Shown here: positions 18,855 through 28,500 of the stretch, one piece after another | How positions within the stretch are numbered: position 1 is the stretch's first letter | How the letters are laid out: every line of letters begins with the position of its first letter | Source of the DNA: Chloroflexota bacterium | GTDB lineage: Bacteria; Chloroflexota; Limnocylindria; P2-11E | NCBI GenBank assembly: GCA_016191385.1 | Contig: JACPOT010000012.1 | Location: 1 to 44,118 of the forward strand | DNA: 44,118 nt | Direction of reading: 5' to 3' | Notes under the pieces: model-generated | The model's input: the letters and a program-made list of their open reading frames with translations, nothing else | Databases searched by the model: none | Told to the model about the DNA's origin: nothing | Program-made: the position numbers and the translations under genes

Positions 18855-20059
18855 GCCTGCGGCTGCGCGTCGCGCTGCTGACGGCCGCCGCTGTGGCGGT
18901 CCTGGAGATCGTGCTCGTCGGCTCCATCTACGTGTTCATGTCGCAGCGCCTCTACGCGCAGGTGGAGGACGAGCTGCGCAGCACCGCTGCCGTCCTGCTC
19001 CCCATCGTGACATCGACCGGTGACCTTCCGCGGCCAGGACAGGACCCCGGGAACGTCCCGAACCCGCGGCGTGTCCTCACCGCCGAGGGGCGGATCGTGA
19101 GCACCCGCTCCAACGTGGACCTCCCGGTCACTCCGGCCGCTCTCAGCGTCGCCGCGGGAGCTCAGGCCTCAGCCGTCGAGATCGTGCGCTCCGCCGGCGA
19201 GCCGTATTCGGTGCTCAGCGTGAGTGCGGGAGGTGGTCGTGCCGTTCAGGTCGCCCGATCGGTCGCGGCGATCGACGCCGTCCTTCAGCAGATGCTTATC
19301 GCGGGCGTCGTCCTCGGCGCCGTCGGCATCATTGCGGCTCTGGCCGCTGGCGCCGCCGTCGCTACCGGCGCGCGCCTGGAGCGCGTGGTCCAGCAGCTCG
19401 AGCGATCGCGGCACGCGCAGCGACAGCTCGTGGCCGACGCGTCGCACGAGCTTCGCGCTCCCCTCGCCACGCTCCGCGCGAACGTCGAGCTCCTCAGCCT
19501 CGGTAGGGAGGCGCCGGTCGACGACCCGGATCAGCTCCTCGCGGACACGCGCGCAGGCATCGAGGACCTCACCATGGTCGTCGGTCAGCTGATCGATCTC
19601 GCCAGGGAGGACCAACGGGTACACGCGCGCGTGCCGATCCGTCTCGACGAGGTCGTGAGCGACGAGATCGAGCGCACGCAGCGTCGCTACCCAGACGTTG
19701 AGTTCCGCGCCGATCTCGAGCCCACGACCATGACCGGCGACGCCGAGGCGCTGGCGCGCGCGGTCGCGAACTTGATCGACAACGCCGGAAAGTGGACGCC
19801 AGCCGGGCGCGCCGTAGAAGTGACCCTGCGCTCCAAGGTCCTGGAGGTGCGCGACCAGGGGCCGGGGATCGAGCCGTCCGACCTGCCGCATATCTTCGAG
19901 CGGTTCTATCGCGGCTCGCACGGCGCGGGCGTGCCGGGATCCGGCCTCGGACTCGCGATCGTGGAGCAGGTCATGACGTCGCACGGGGGAACGGTCGTCG
20001 CGAGCTCGCGGCCTGGCGGCGGATCCGTTTTCACGGCGCGGTTCGCGTCCTCTTCTTGA
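18851..20059 (+). CDS. Sensor histidine kinase (TM, HisKA, HATPase)
   Basis: LVADASHELRAPLATLRANVELL H-box; NLIDNAGKWTP N-box; DQGPGIEPSDLPHIFERFYRG; GSGLGLAIV; ATGA overlap with the response regulator. Confidence 0.93.
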   Translation: MSLRLRVALLTAAAVAVLEIVLVGSIYVFMSQRLYAQVEDELRSTAAVLLPIVTSTGDLPRPGQDPGNVPNPRRVLTAEGRIVSTRSNVDLPVTPAALSVAAGAQASAVEIVRSAGEPYSVLSVSAGGGRAVQVARSVAAIDAVLQQMLIAGVVLGAVGIIAALAAGAAVATGARLERVVQQLERSRHAQRQLVADASHELRAPLATLRANVELLSLGREAPVDDPDQLLADTRAGIEDLTMVVGQLIDLAREDQRVHARVPIRLDEVVSDEIERTQRRYPDVEFRADLEPTTMTGDAEALARAVANLIDNAGKWTPAGRAVEVTLRSKVLEVRDQGPGIEPSDLPHIFERFYRGSHGAGVPGSGLGLAIVEQVMTSHGGTVVASSRPGGGSVFTARFASSS

Positions 20060-20162
20060 TCAGGCCTTCGCGGCGTCTTACCCACGTCTTACCTGCGGGC
20101 GCGACGCTCTGATCGTTCCCCGGATGGCCGGGGGACGTTGGAGGTGTCTGGTGGACAGTGCG

Positions 20163-21086
20163 ATGGGCCGGCGCGGCTTCCTGAAGGCAGTTGGCGCGGG
20201 CGGCGCCGCGATGGCCGCGCTCGCGGCGTGCAGCGCCGCAGCGTCCCCCGCGGCCTCATCCGCCCCGACGTCGGCAACGGGTGTCGGCGGCACGGCGGCG
20301 ACAGGACCCGCGGATCCGAAGCTGATCCGTCTGAGCAGCGTTGTGATCCCGCTGGACAGCGGGCTCTATGCGTACCTGCTTCCGGAGTTCGAGAAGCGCG
20401 CCGGCTATCGGGTCGAGATCTCCACGGCCCAGGACGTCTATGGGCCCGCGCGCACTGGCACCTTCGACCTCGTCCTCTCGCACTACCAGCACGAGGGCGT
20501 CTTGCCGTTCATGAACGAAGGCTTCGGCGAATTCCCCCGCCTGGTGTTCTCGAGCCCGGGCGCGCTGCTCGGGCCGGCGGCCGACCCCGCGGGGATCCGT
20601 GGCGCGACGGATGTCGTGGACGCCTTCGCGCGGATCGCGCGGTCCGGTGCGACCTTCGTCGTCAACGACCAGGACGGGCTGCGCTACGTCGCCGACGTCG
20701 CGCGCCGCGCGGCGGACCTGCCGCCGAGCGATCGCTTCGTCGACAAAGCGACGCGAGGGCCCGACGCCCTCCGGGCCGCGGTGCAGGCCGGTGGCTACAC
20801 GGTATGGGGACTGATGCCCTTCCTCCGCATGAAGCGGCAGCAGCCGCAGCTCGCGCTCGAAGCGCTGTTCACGCGGGATCAACTGCTCAAAAGCACCATG
20901 GTCACGGTCGTGGTCAAGGCCGAGAAAGTGCCGGGCGTGAACACGACCGCGGCGCGGGCGCTCCAACAGTTCCTGGCCGAGCCGGCCACGCAGGCGAAGA
21001 TCCGCACGTTCCGGATGGAGGGCTTTCCCGATCAGGTCTGGTGGCCCGCCGCGCACGACAACGACAGCACATTCGCGCATCCCTAG
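20163..21086 (+). CDS. TupA-like (tungstate/molybdate-type) substrate-binding lipoprotein
   Basis: Twin-Arg plus lipobox N-terminus MGRRGFLKAVGAGGAAMAALAACS; LDSGLYAYLLPEFEKRAGYRVEI...DLVLSHYQHEGVLPFMNEGFGEFPRLVFSS. Confidence 0.7.
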   Translation: MGRRGFLKAVGAGGAAMAALAACSAAASPAASSAPTSATGVGGTAATGPADPKLIRLSSVVIPLDSGLYAYLLPEFEKRAGYRVEISTAQDVYGPARTGTFDLVLSHYQHEGVLPFMNEGFGEFPRLVFSSPGALLGPAADPAGIRGATDVVDAFARIARSGATFVVNDQDGLRYVADVARRAADLPPSDRFVDKATRGPDALRAAVQAGGYTVWGLMPFLRMKRQQPQLALEALFTRDQLLKSTMVTVVVKAEKVPGVNTTAARALQQFLAEPATQAKIRTFRMEGFPDQVWWPAAHDNDSTFAHP

Positions 21087-21102
21087 GGCGCGATCGCGTC
21101 AG

Positions 21103-21495
21103 CTACCAGACCGTCGGAACGTCGTAGGAGCGGATCCGCTCGTCCTTCGTCACGATCTTCGCGCTCCGCGATCGAGCGGTCGCGATGATGATCCGGTCGG
21201 CCGGGTCCGATGGAGGGCGACCCGGCAGGGTCGTGGACGCCAGCGCGATGGCGTTGTCCACCGGAATGAATGTCAGGAAGGGAAGGGACTCGCACCGCGC
21301 GATCCACTCCTCCGCCGGGATGGTGAGCTCGAGGCGTCCCTTCGCCACGAGCATGCCGATCTCCCAGCAGCTGATCGAGGAGACGCTGATCCCGCCGGGA
21401 TCCATCAGGGAGTCAATGTGGCGCCGCGCGCGCCGCGAAAGCTCTCGGGAGCCATCCACCCACCACAGCAGAGCGTGCGTATCCAGAACGATCAC
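21103..21495 (-). CDS. vapC: VapC-family PIN-domain toxin
   Basis: MIVLDTHALLWWVDGSRELS...ISCWEIGMLVAKGRLEL...PSDPADRIIIATA. Confidence 0.9.
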   Translation of the reverse strand: MIVLDTHALLWWVDGSRELSRRARRHIDSLMDPGGISVSSISCWEIGMLVAKGRLELTIPAEEWIARCESLPFLTFIPVDNAIALASTTLPGRPPSDPADRIIIATARSRSAKIVTKDERIRSYDVPTVW

Positions 21496-21737
21496 CTCGA
21501 TGCGTCCCAGTCCCTTTCCGCGACCGGCTTGGTCGGGTCCGCGTAACGCCGGATCGATCCGCGTAGAGCCCCCAGACGTGCCGCGGGGTCCCGCTCATAC
21601 GGGACCACCTTCACGACCGGAGTCCCGCGATCCGTGATGACCAGCTCCTTGCCGGTCTCCTGGACATGCCGGAGGTGTTCGAGCGCCCGCGCCTTGAATC
21701 GTGATTTCGAGACCGCACCTTCTGCCACGTGGTCCAC
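21492..21737 (-). CDS. Phd/YefM-family antitoxin
   Basis: VSKSRFKARALEHLRHVQETGKELVITDRGTPVVKVVPY; ATGA overlap with vapC. Confidence 0.88.
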   Translation of the reverse strand: MDHVAEGAVSKSRFKARALEHLRHVQETGKELVITDRGTPVVKVVPYERDPAARLGALRGSIRRYADPTKPVAERDWDASR

Positions 21738-21752
21738 CTCTGAATTCTGACG

Positions 21753-21777
21753 ACCATGGTCACGATACCATGGTCAC
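21753..21777. promoter_or_regulatory. Tandem ACCATGGTCAC repeat upstream of the antitoxin (candidate operator)
   Basis: ACCATGGTCAC at 21753-21763 and 21767-21777, same orientation, 14-bp period; each contains palindromic CCATGG. Confidence 0.5.
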
Positions 21778-21779
21778 CT

Positions 21780-22535
21780 CTAGGCGGTGACCATGCCTCC
21801 GTCGATCACCAGCACCTGGCCGGTGATGTAAGCGGCGTCGTCCGAGAGAAGGAACGCGATCGCGCCGGCGACGTCCTCGACCGTCCCGAAGCGCCCGAGC
21901 GGGATCTGGGGGAGGATCGTGTCCTTCATCTTCTCCAGCAGGTCATTGGTGAGGTCGGTCGGGACGAACCCCGGCGCGACGGCGTTGCAGGTGATGTTGC
22001 GCGTCGCCATCTCGCGAGCGACGGTCTTGGTGAACCCGATGAGCCCTGCCTTCGCCGCGCTGTAGTTGGCCTGCCCGGCGTTGCCCACGACGCCCGCGAC
22101 CGAGGACACGTTCACGATCCGGCCGTAGCGCTGCTTCATCATCGGCCGCATCACCGCGCGCGTGACCAGGAACGCGCCGCGGAGGTTGAGGTCGATCACC
22201 TCGTCCCAGGCCTGCGGCGTCATGCGCATCAGCAGGTCGTCGCGAGTGATCCCGGCGTTGTTGACGACGATGTCGATGCGGCCATCCCCGAACGCGAGCG
22301 CCTCCTTGACGAGGCGATCCACATCGGCCTCGAGGGAGACGTCGCCCTGGATGGTCCTCGCGGTGCCGCCGGCCTCTTCGACGAGCTTCTGCGCTTCAGC
22401 GGCCGCGGCGGCGTTGCCCTTGTAGTTGATGGCGAGCTTGGCGCCACCCTTCGCGAGGCGGATCGCCGTCGCGCGGCCGATGCCGCGCGCGCCGCCCGTG
22501 ATGAGCGCGACCTTGCCCTGGAAGTCCCTGCTCAT
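21780..22535 (-). CDS. fabG: 3-oxoacyl-ACP reductase
   Basis: VALITGGARGIGRATAIRLA, NNAG, YSAAKAGLIGFTK, C-terminal YITGQVLVIDGGMVT. Confidence 0.95.
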   Translation of the reverse strand: MSRDFQGKVALITGGARGIGRATAIRLAKGGAKLAINYKGNAAAAAEAQKLVEEAGGTARTIQGDVSLEADVDRLVKEALAFGDGRIDIVVNNAGITRDDLLMRMTPQAWDEVIDLNLRGAFLVTRAVMRPMMKQRYGRIVNVSSVAGVVGNAGQANYSAAKAGLIGFTKTVAREMATRNITCNAVAPGFVPTDLTNDLLEKMKDTILPQIPLGRFGTVEDVAGAIAFLLSDDAAYITGQVLVIDGGMVTA

Positions 22536-22578
22536 CGCGCTCGGCCTACGGCCTCGCCGCCTCGACGCCGCTCGTGGA

Positions 22579-22614
22579 ACTCGCTCGGGCCGGCGGAGCT
22601 GGACCCTCGCTCGC
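22579..22614. repeat. Dispersed hairpin repeat, copy B
   Basis: Plus strand ACTCGCTCGGGCCGGCGGAGCTGGACCCTCGCTCGC; 32/36 identical to copy A. Confidence 0.75.
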
Positions 22615-22632
22615 GCTCTCTCACTCTCTCCA

Positions 22633-23865
22633 TCAGGCCGCCGTGAGGATCAGCGACGCGTTGTGACCGCCGAAGCCCATCGAGTTCGACAGCGCCGTCT
22701 TGATCTTCGCGGCGCGCGCGGTGTTCGGGACGTAGTCGAGGTCGAGCGCGGGATCCGGCGTCGTGTAGTTGATGGTCGGCGGCACGCACCCGTTCTGGAT
22801 GGCCAGGATGCAGGCGATGGCCTCGAGCGCGCCGGCGGCGCCAAGCAGGTGCCCGGTCATCGACTTCGTGGACGAGACCATCAGCTTGTGCGCGTGGTCG
22901 CCGAAGACCTGCTTGATCGCCGTCGTCTCCTCGCGGTCGTTCGGCTGCGTCGAGGTCCCGTGGGCGTTGATGTAGTCGATGTCGGCCGGTCGCAGGCCGG
23001 CTTCCGTGAGGGCCATCTTCATCGCCCGTGCGTTCCCTTCGCCCTCGGGTGAGGGCGAGGTGATGTGGTACGCGTCCGCGGTCGCGCCGTACCCGATGAG
23101 CTCGCCGTAGATCCGCGCCCCGCGCGCGAGCGCGTGCTCGCGCTCCTCGAGGATCACGGCCGCGGAGCCCTCCGAGAGGATGAAGCCGTCGCGGTCCTTG
23201 TCGAACGGACGCGACGCATGCTCGGGGTCGTCGTTGCGCCGGCTCATCGCGTGCATATTCGAGAACGCGCCGATGGCCAGCGGGATGACCGCCGCCTCAG
23301 CGCCGCCCGCGACCATGACCTCGGCCATCCCGCGGCGGATCATCTCCGCGCTCTCGCCGAGGGCGTGCGCGCTCGACGCGCACGCGGAGACGTGGGTCAG
23401 ATTCGGGCCGCGCAGGCCGAACTGCATCGACACCTGGGCCGACGCGGCGTTGGCCATCAGCATCGGCACGAGGAACGGTGACAGGCGGCTCGGGCCGCGC
23501 TTCTCCATCACCAGCACCTGCTCGATGAGCGTCTCGAGGCCGCCGACACCCGTGGCGATGGCCACGCCGATGCGGTCGTTGTCCTTGGCCGTGTCGAGCT
23601 TGCCGTCCTGGATGGCCTGGGCTGCCGCGCCGACACCGAGCTGGGTGAAGCGGTCGGTCCGCCGCGCGTCCTTGCGGTCCATCCACGTGAGCGGGTCGTA
23701 GTCCTTGATCTCGCCGGCGATCTGCGACTCGTACGGCGCGGGGTCGAACCGCGTGATGCGGCCGATGCCGCTCCGGCCGGCGATGAGGCCATCCCACGTG
23801 GTGCGGATGTCGTTGCCCAGAGGCGTGACCGCCCCGATGCCGGTGATGACGACGCGACGTGTCAT
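22633..23865 (-). CDS. fabF: 3-oxoacyl-ACP synthase II
   Basis: MTRRVVITGIGAVTPLGNDI...SACASSAHALGESAEMIRRG...NAHGTSTQPNDREET...STKSMTGHLLGAAGALEAIA. Confidence 0.96.
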   Translation of the reverse strand: MTRRVVITGIGAVTPLGNDIRTTWDGLIAGRSGIGRITRFDPAPYESQIAGEIKDYDPLTWMDRKDARRTDRFTQLGVGAAAQAIQDGKLDTAKDNDRIGVAIATGVGGLETLIEQVLVMEKRGPSRLSPFLVPMLMANAASAQVSMQFGLRGPNLTHVSACASSAHALGESAEMIRRGMAEVMVAGGAEAAVIPLAIGAFSNMHAMSRRNDDPEHASRPFDKDRDGFILSEGSAAVILEEREHALARGARIYGELIGYGATADAYHITSPSPEGEGNARAMKMALTEAGLRPADIDYINAHGTSTQPNDREETTAIKQVFGDHAHKLMVSSTKSMTGHLLGAAGALEAIACILAIQNGCVPPTINYTTPDPALDLDYVPNTARAAKIKTALSNSMGFGGHNASLILTAA

Positions 23866-24866
23866 GCCGGTGCTCCCTTCAGCTTCGCGACGAGGTCGGC
23901 GATCGACGGCGGATCCGAGATGGCCATGGTCTTCGCGTGGACGATCCGCTTCACGAGCCCGCTCACGACCTGGCCCGAGCCGATCTCGACGAACGTCGTG
24001 ACGCCGCCCTCGGCCATGGAACGGACGGAGCGCAGCCACTCGACACGCTGCGCGAGATGACGCACGAGCGCGTCCGGGATCGCGGCCGCGCTGGGATGCG
24101 GACGGCCGCTGACGTTGGCGACGACCGGGACCACCGGCTCCCGCCACACGAGGTGGTCCATGAACTGGCGCATCTCTCCGCCGATGCGGCCCATCGGCGG
24201 GAAGTGGAACGGACCAGAGATCCGCAAGTGGATGATCTTCTTCGCACCCGCGCGCATCAGCGCGTCGCTCGCGGTGGCGAGGCTGTCCGCGTCGCCGGCG
24301 ATGGTGACCTGCGACGGTCCGTTGTCATTGGCGACGACCGTGCGCCCGTCGGGAGTGGCGTCGCGCAGCACGGCGTCCACCTGCTCCGCGGAGAGGCCGA
24401 TCGTCGCGGCCATGGCGCCCTTCGCGCCCTTCGTCGATGCCAGACGGCCGCGCTCGGCCACGAGCCGCAGCGCGTCGGCGAAAGTCAGAACGCCCGCCGC
24501 GACGAGGGCGCTGAACTCGCCCAGTGAGTGGCCCGCGACATAGCGTGGGCGCAGCTCCGCGGGCAGCGCCGCGACACCGCGCGGCTCGCGCCCTTCGCTG
24601 ATGCGCTTGCCGATCGAGGTCGCGCGCTCTGCCAGCGCCTCGAGAATCGCGATGCTCGTCGTGAGGATGGCCGGCTGTGCCGTCACGGTGTCGTCGAGCC
24701 GCTCGGCGGGACCCTCGAAGCACAGCTTCGTGATCGAGTAGCCCAGGACGTCGTCGGCCTCCTGGAAGGTCAGACGCGCGTTGGCCGAGGTCTCCTGCAC
24801 CGCTCGACCCATGCCGACGGACTGCGAGCCCTGCCCGGGAAAGATGAACGCGAGGGGCTGCGTCAC
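23862..24866 (-). CDS. fabD: Malonyl CoA-ACP transacylase
   Basis: FIFPGQGSQSVGMGRA, YVAGHSLGEFSALVAAGVLTF, ISGPFHFPPM. Confidence 0.95.
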   Translation of the reverse strand: MTQPLAFIFPGQGSQSVGMGRAVQETSANARLTFQEADDVLGYSITKLCFEGPAERLDDTVTAQPAILTTSIAILEALAERATSIGKRISEGREPRGVAALPAELRPRYVAGHSLGEFSALVAAGVLTFADALRLVAERGRLASTKGAKGAMAATIGLSAEQVDAVLRDATPDGRTVVANDNGPSQVTIAGDADSLATASDALMRAGAKKIIHLRISGPFHFPPMGRIGGEMRQFMDHLVWREPVVPVVANVSGRPHPSAAAIPDALVRHLAQRVEWLRSVRSMAEGGVTTFVEIGSGQVVSGLVKRIVHAKTMAISDPPSIADLVAKLKGAPA

Positions 24867-24929
24867 GCGCTCAGATTACCACCGGTCGGGACCATTGCGT
24901 TGCACGTCGCATGCATCCAATATCGTGAC

Positions 24930-25514
24930 GTGCGGACATACGTTCTGCGCGGTCGGGCCGAGGCGCGAGACCGCGTCAGCGCCACGATCGATCGCGCCAC
25001 GTTGCGCGAGCTGCGTGTGCGCGGGTATGACGAGCTGCGCCTGACGGACGTCGCGTCGCGGGCGGGCGTGGCACTCCGGACGTTGTACCTCCGGGCGCCG
25101 ACCAAGCGCGTGCTCGTGCTCGGCGCTTTGCGGCGTCGCGCGGCAGCCCTCGCGCGGCGCGTGGAGCGCTGGCAGCCGCCTGCTCAGTCGGCCGCGATCC
25201 TCGACGACCTCGTGGTCCTCCATGAGCGGACGTATCGGACGGACCGTCAGCTCCTGGAGATCCTCGTCGGATCCGGGACACCTGGAGCCGAGGAGGTCTT
25301 GCGCTCCTTGGATCGCGTCCGGCTGGTCCTGATCCGGCGTGCCGTCGACGCTCTCGCGAGCGCGGGGTCACTGCGCGCGCGTTCGGAGGATGCGACGGCC
25401 CTGGCTCACGCGATGCTCGCCTACCCCACGTGGCGCGCCGCGCTCACCGGACCGGCGCGGCGCCGCGCTCCGCGGCTTATCGGATCCGCGCTGCGCGCGG
25501 CGCTCCTGCTCTAG
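24930..25514 (+). CDS. TetR-family transcriptional regulator, divergent from fabD
   Basis: HTH: ATLRELRVRGYDELRLTDVASRAGVALRTLYLRAPTKRVLVLGAL; GTG start. Confidence 0.75.
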   Translation: MRTYVLRGRAEARDRVSATIDRATLRELRVRGYDELRLTDVASRAGVALRTLYLRAPTKRVLVLGALRRRAAALARRVERWQPPAQSAAILDDLVVLHERTYRTDRQLLEILVGSGTPGAEEVLRSLDRVRLVLIRRAVDALASAGSLRARSEDATALAHAMLAYPTWRAALTGPARRRAPRLIGSALRAALLL

Positions 25515-28500
25515 GACTTTTCCAGCTCGAGCTCCGCGGCGACCCCGTTCAGATCCCCTGCCCAGCGGTGACCGCCGCCCGTGAGTCCCGCGCGCATCGA
25601 CGTCGCGAGGGTCTCGCTTGCCACGAGCTCGCGATGTGCCTCGATCGCGCTCGCGAGGCCGCTGCCGTACCGCAGCGCGATGCGGTCGCTGATGGCCAGT
25701 CCCGCCTCCTTGCGCATCTCGTTCACGCGGCGGATCAGCTCGCGCACGAGGCCTTCCCTCTCGAGCTCGGGCGTGCTGCGCGTGTCCAGGGCGACGACGA
25801 GGCCGGCGTCGCGGCCGACCGCGTGACCGGCGGCACCTTCGTGTGACACCAGCACCTCGCTCGGGCCCAGCGTCTGCCCCTCGACGACATATCCGCCGTC
25901 GCGGCGCTCGTACCGGCCTTCCGCGAGCGCCGTCCGCACCCGAGGGAGGTCCTTCCCGAGCCGCGGGCCGAGCACCTTGAGATCCGGCTTCACGATCTCG
26001 CGCACCAGGCCCTCGGCCCGGTCGCGCACCTCGAAGGCCTTCACGTTGAGCTCCTCGCGGACGATCTCCGCCAGATCGCCGGTCCCGTCGAGGAGTCCGC
26101 GGTCGTGATCACCGGCGTCAAAGACCGCCACGAGCAGCGACAGCGGCATGCGGGTCTTCGCGCTGGCGCTCTGCCGCGCCGAGTGGCCGAGCGTGACGAT
26201 GCGGCGAACGGCGTCCATGCGCCGCTCGAGCTCGTCGTCGATCAGCGAAACATCGGCCTCCGGGTAGGACGTGTGATGCACCGACGGCGCGGCTTCCGCG
26301 GCGACACGACGCACGAGCCGCTGGTAGAGCGCCTCGCTGAAGAACGGCATGGCCGGCGCCATGAGCCGCACGAGGGTCGTCAGCGCTTCGTACAGCGTCT
26401 GCTGCGCGGCGAGCGTGCTGCGGGTGTCGCGCGTGCCCCAGAACCGCGGGCGGCTGCGGCGCACGAACCACTGCGAGAGGTCCTCGACGAACGCCTCGAC
26501 GCGCAGCGTGAGCGTCCGCACGTCCCACTCCTCGAGGGCTCTCCGTCCGTCGCGGGCGAGACGGTGCAGCGACGAGAGCAGCCAGCGGTCCATGACCGGC
26601 CGCTCGCGCACTGGTACCGCGGGCGCGGCCGGGTCGAATCCATTGAGCTCCGCGTAGGTCACGAAGAAGGAGTACGTGTTCCACAGGACGAGCAGCCGGC
26701 GCTTGATCTCGTCGAGCGCCTTGAGGCTGAACAGCATCGTCTCGTCCGCGCGCTGGCGGCTCACCGTCCAGCGGATCGCGTCGGCGCCCACCTTCTCCAT
26801 CACCTCTGAGAGGAGGACGACGTTCTCGCCGGTCTTGTGGAACTCGCCGCCGCTCTCATCGAGCATCGGCTCGAAGGTCTGCACCACGCGGTACGGCGGC
26901 TCGTCGCGGAGGGCGACCGCGAAGAACAGCAGTGAGTAGAACCAGAGCCGCACCTGCTCGACCATCTCGACGACGTAGTCGGCCGGGAACCACTTCTCCC
27001 ACTGCTCGCGGTCGGTCTGCCATCCCAGGGTCGAGAACGGCACCACGCCGGCGTCGAGCCACGCGTCGCCGACCTCCTTCACGCGCGTCGCACCAGCGCC
27101 GCACTCAGGGCAGCCCACCGCGACCTGGTCGATCCATGGCCGGTGCAGCTCGGTCAGCTGGTCGAGGCCGCCCTTGGCGCGCGCGCGGAGCTCCTTCTCA
27201 CTGCCGATCACGAAGAAGTGGCCGTTCTCGCACGTGTAGAAGGGGAGCGGCAGGCCCCAGTAGCGCTTGCGGCTGATGTTCCAGTCGCCCATGTTCCGCA
27301 GCCAGTTCTCCATACGCCGCCCGGCGTGCTCGGGGACCCAGCGCACCTTGCGTGCGGCCTCGATCATCTTCGGCCGCAGGTCGGCCATGGAGATGAACCA
27401 CTCGTCGTCGACGCGGAAGACGAGCTCCTCGTGGCAGCGCCAGCACTCCGGATAGCGGTGGGTGTATGGCGCGGAGCGCAACAGCAGGCCGCGCTTCTTG
27501 AGGTCGGCGGCGATCTCGTCCGCAACGTCGCGCGCATCCTTGCCCTCGAGCCAGCCGTACCCGGAGCGGAAGCGGCCCATGTCGTCGATCGGGACGAGCA
27601 CGGGCAGGTCGTTGGTCCGTGAGAGGGCGAAGTCCTCTTCACCGCAGCCGGGGGCGATGTGGACGATGCCGGTCCCTTCGGCCTCGCTGACCTCGCTCCA
27701 GGGGATCACCCGATGGGCTCCCGCGGCATCGGCCGTCGCCGGGAGCTCGCCGTCGAACGGTCCGCGGAACCGCAGGCCGACGAGATCCCTGCCCTTGATC
27801 GTCTCGATGACGCTCGTGCTCTGCCACTTCGCTGTCGCGTAGACCGTTTTGCCGACTACGAGCACCTCGTCGCCGATCTTCGCCCGGACGTAGTCGAGCT
27901 CCGGGTGCACCGCCAGCGCGACGTTCGCGGGCAGGGTCCACGGCGTCGTCGTCCACACCAGGAAGGACTCGCGGTCGCGTCCTTCGATGGGAAAGCGCAC
28001 GTACACGCTCGTGTGGGTCATGTCGCGATAGCCGAGGGCGAGCTCGTGCTGCGACAGCGCCGTCCCGCAGCGCGCGCACCACGGCATCGAGCGGTGACCC
28101 TTGTACAGCCAGCCGCGCTCGTGGCAGAGCTTCAGGGTCTCCCAGATCGCCGAGATGTTGTCGTCGGTGTACGTGAAGTACGAGTGGTCCCAGTCCATCC
28201 ACTGACCGAGGCGGGCGGACTGCCGGGTGAACGCGGCCGCGGAGCGATCCACACGCTCGCGGCACGCGCGGCTGAACTTGTCGACACCGTAGCGCTCGAT
28301 GTCGCGCTTGTTCGTGAGCTGGAGGTCGCGCTCCACTCCGACCTCGACCCACAACCCGTGGCAGTCGAAGCCGTTCTGGTAGCGCTGGTCGAAGCCCTCC
28401 ATGGCCTTGAACCGCTGGAAGACGTCCTTGTACGTGCGCGCCCAGGCGTGGTGGATGCCCATCGCCTCGGCATTCGCGGTGATGGGGCCATCCACGAACG

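Noticed and set aside
22532-22789. 85-aa minus-strand ORF spanning repeat copy B
   Set aside because: Mostly out-of-frame overlap with fabF; low-complexity Arg-rich product; better explained as a repeat
25855-25875. CCTCGCTCGGGCCCAGCG in ileS, resembling part of the dispersed repeat
   Set aside because: Only a short partial match inside coding sequence, no hairpin or second flank
26620-26650. GGTCGAATCC, resembling a tRNA T-arm
   Set aside because: Inside the ileS coding region, no cloverleaf; no tRNA or rRNA gene was recognized in the window
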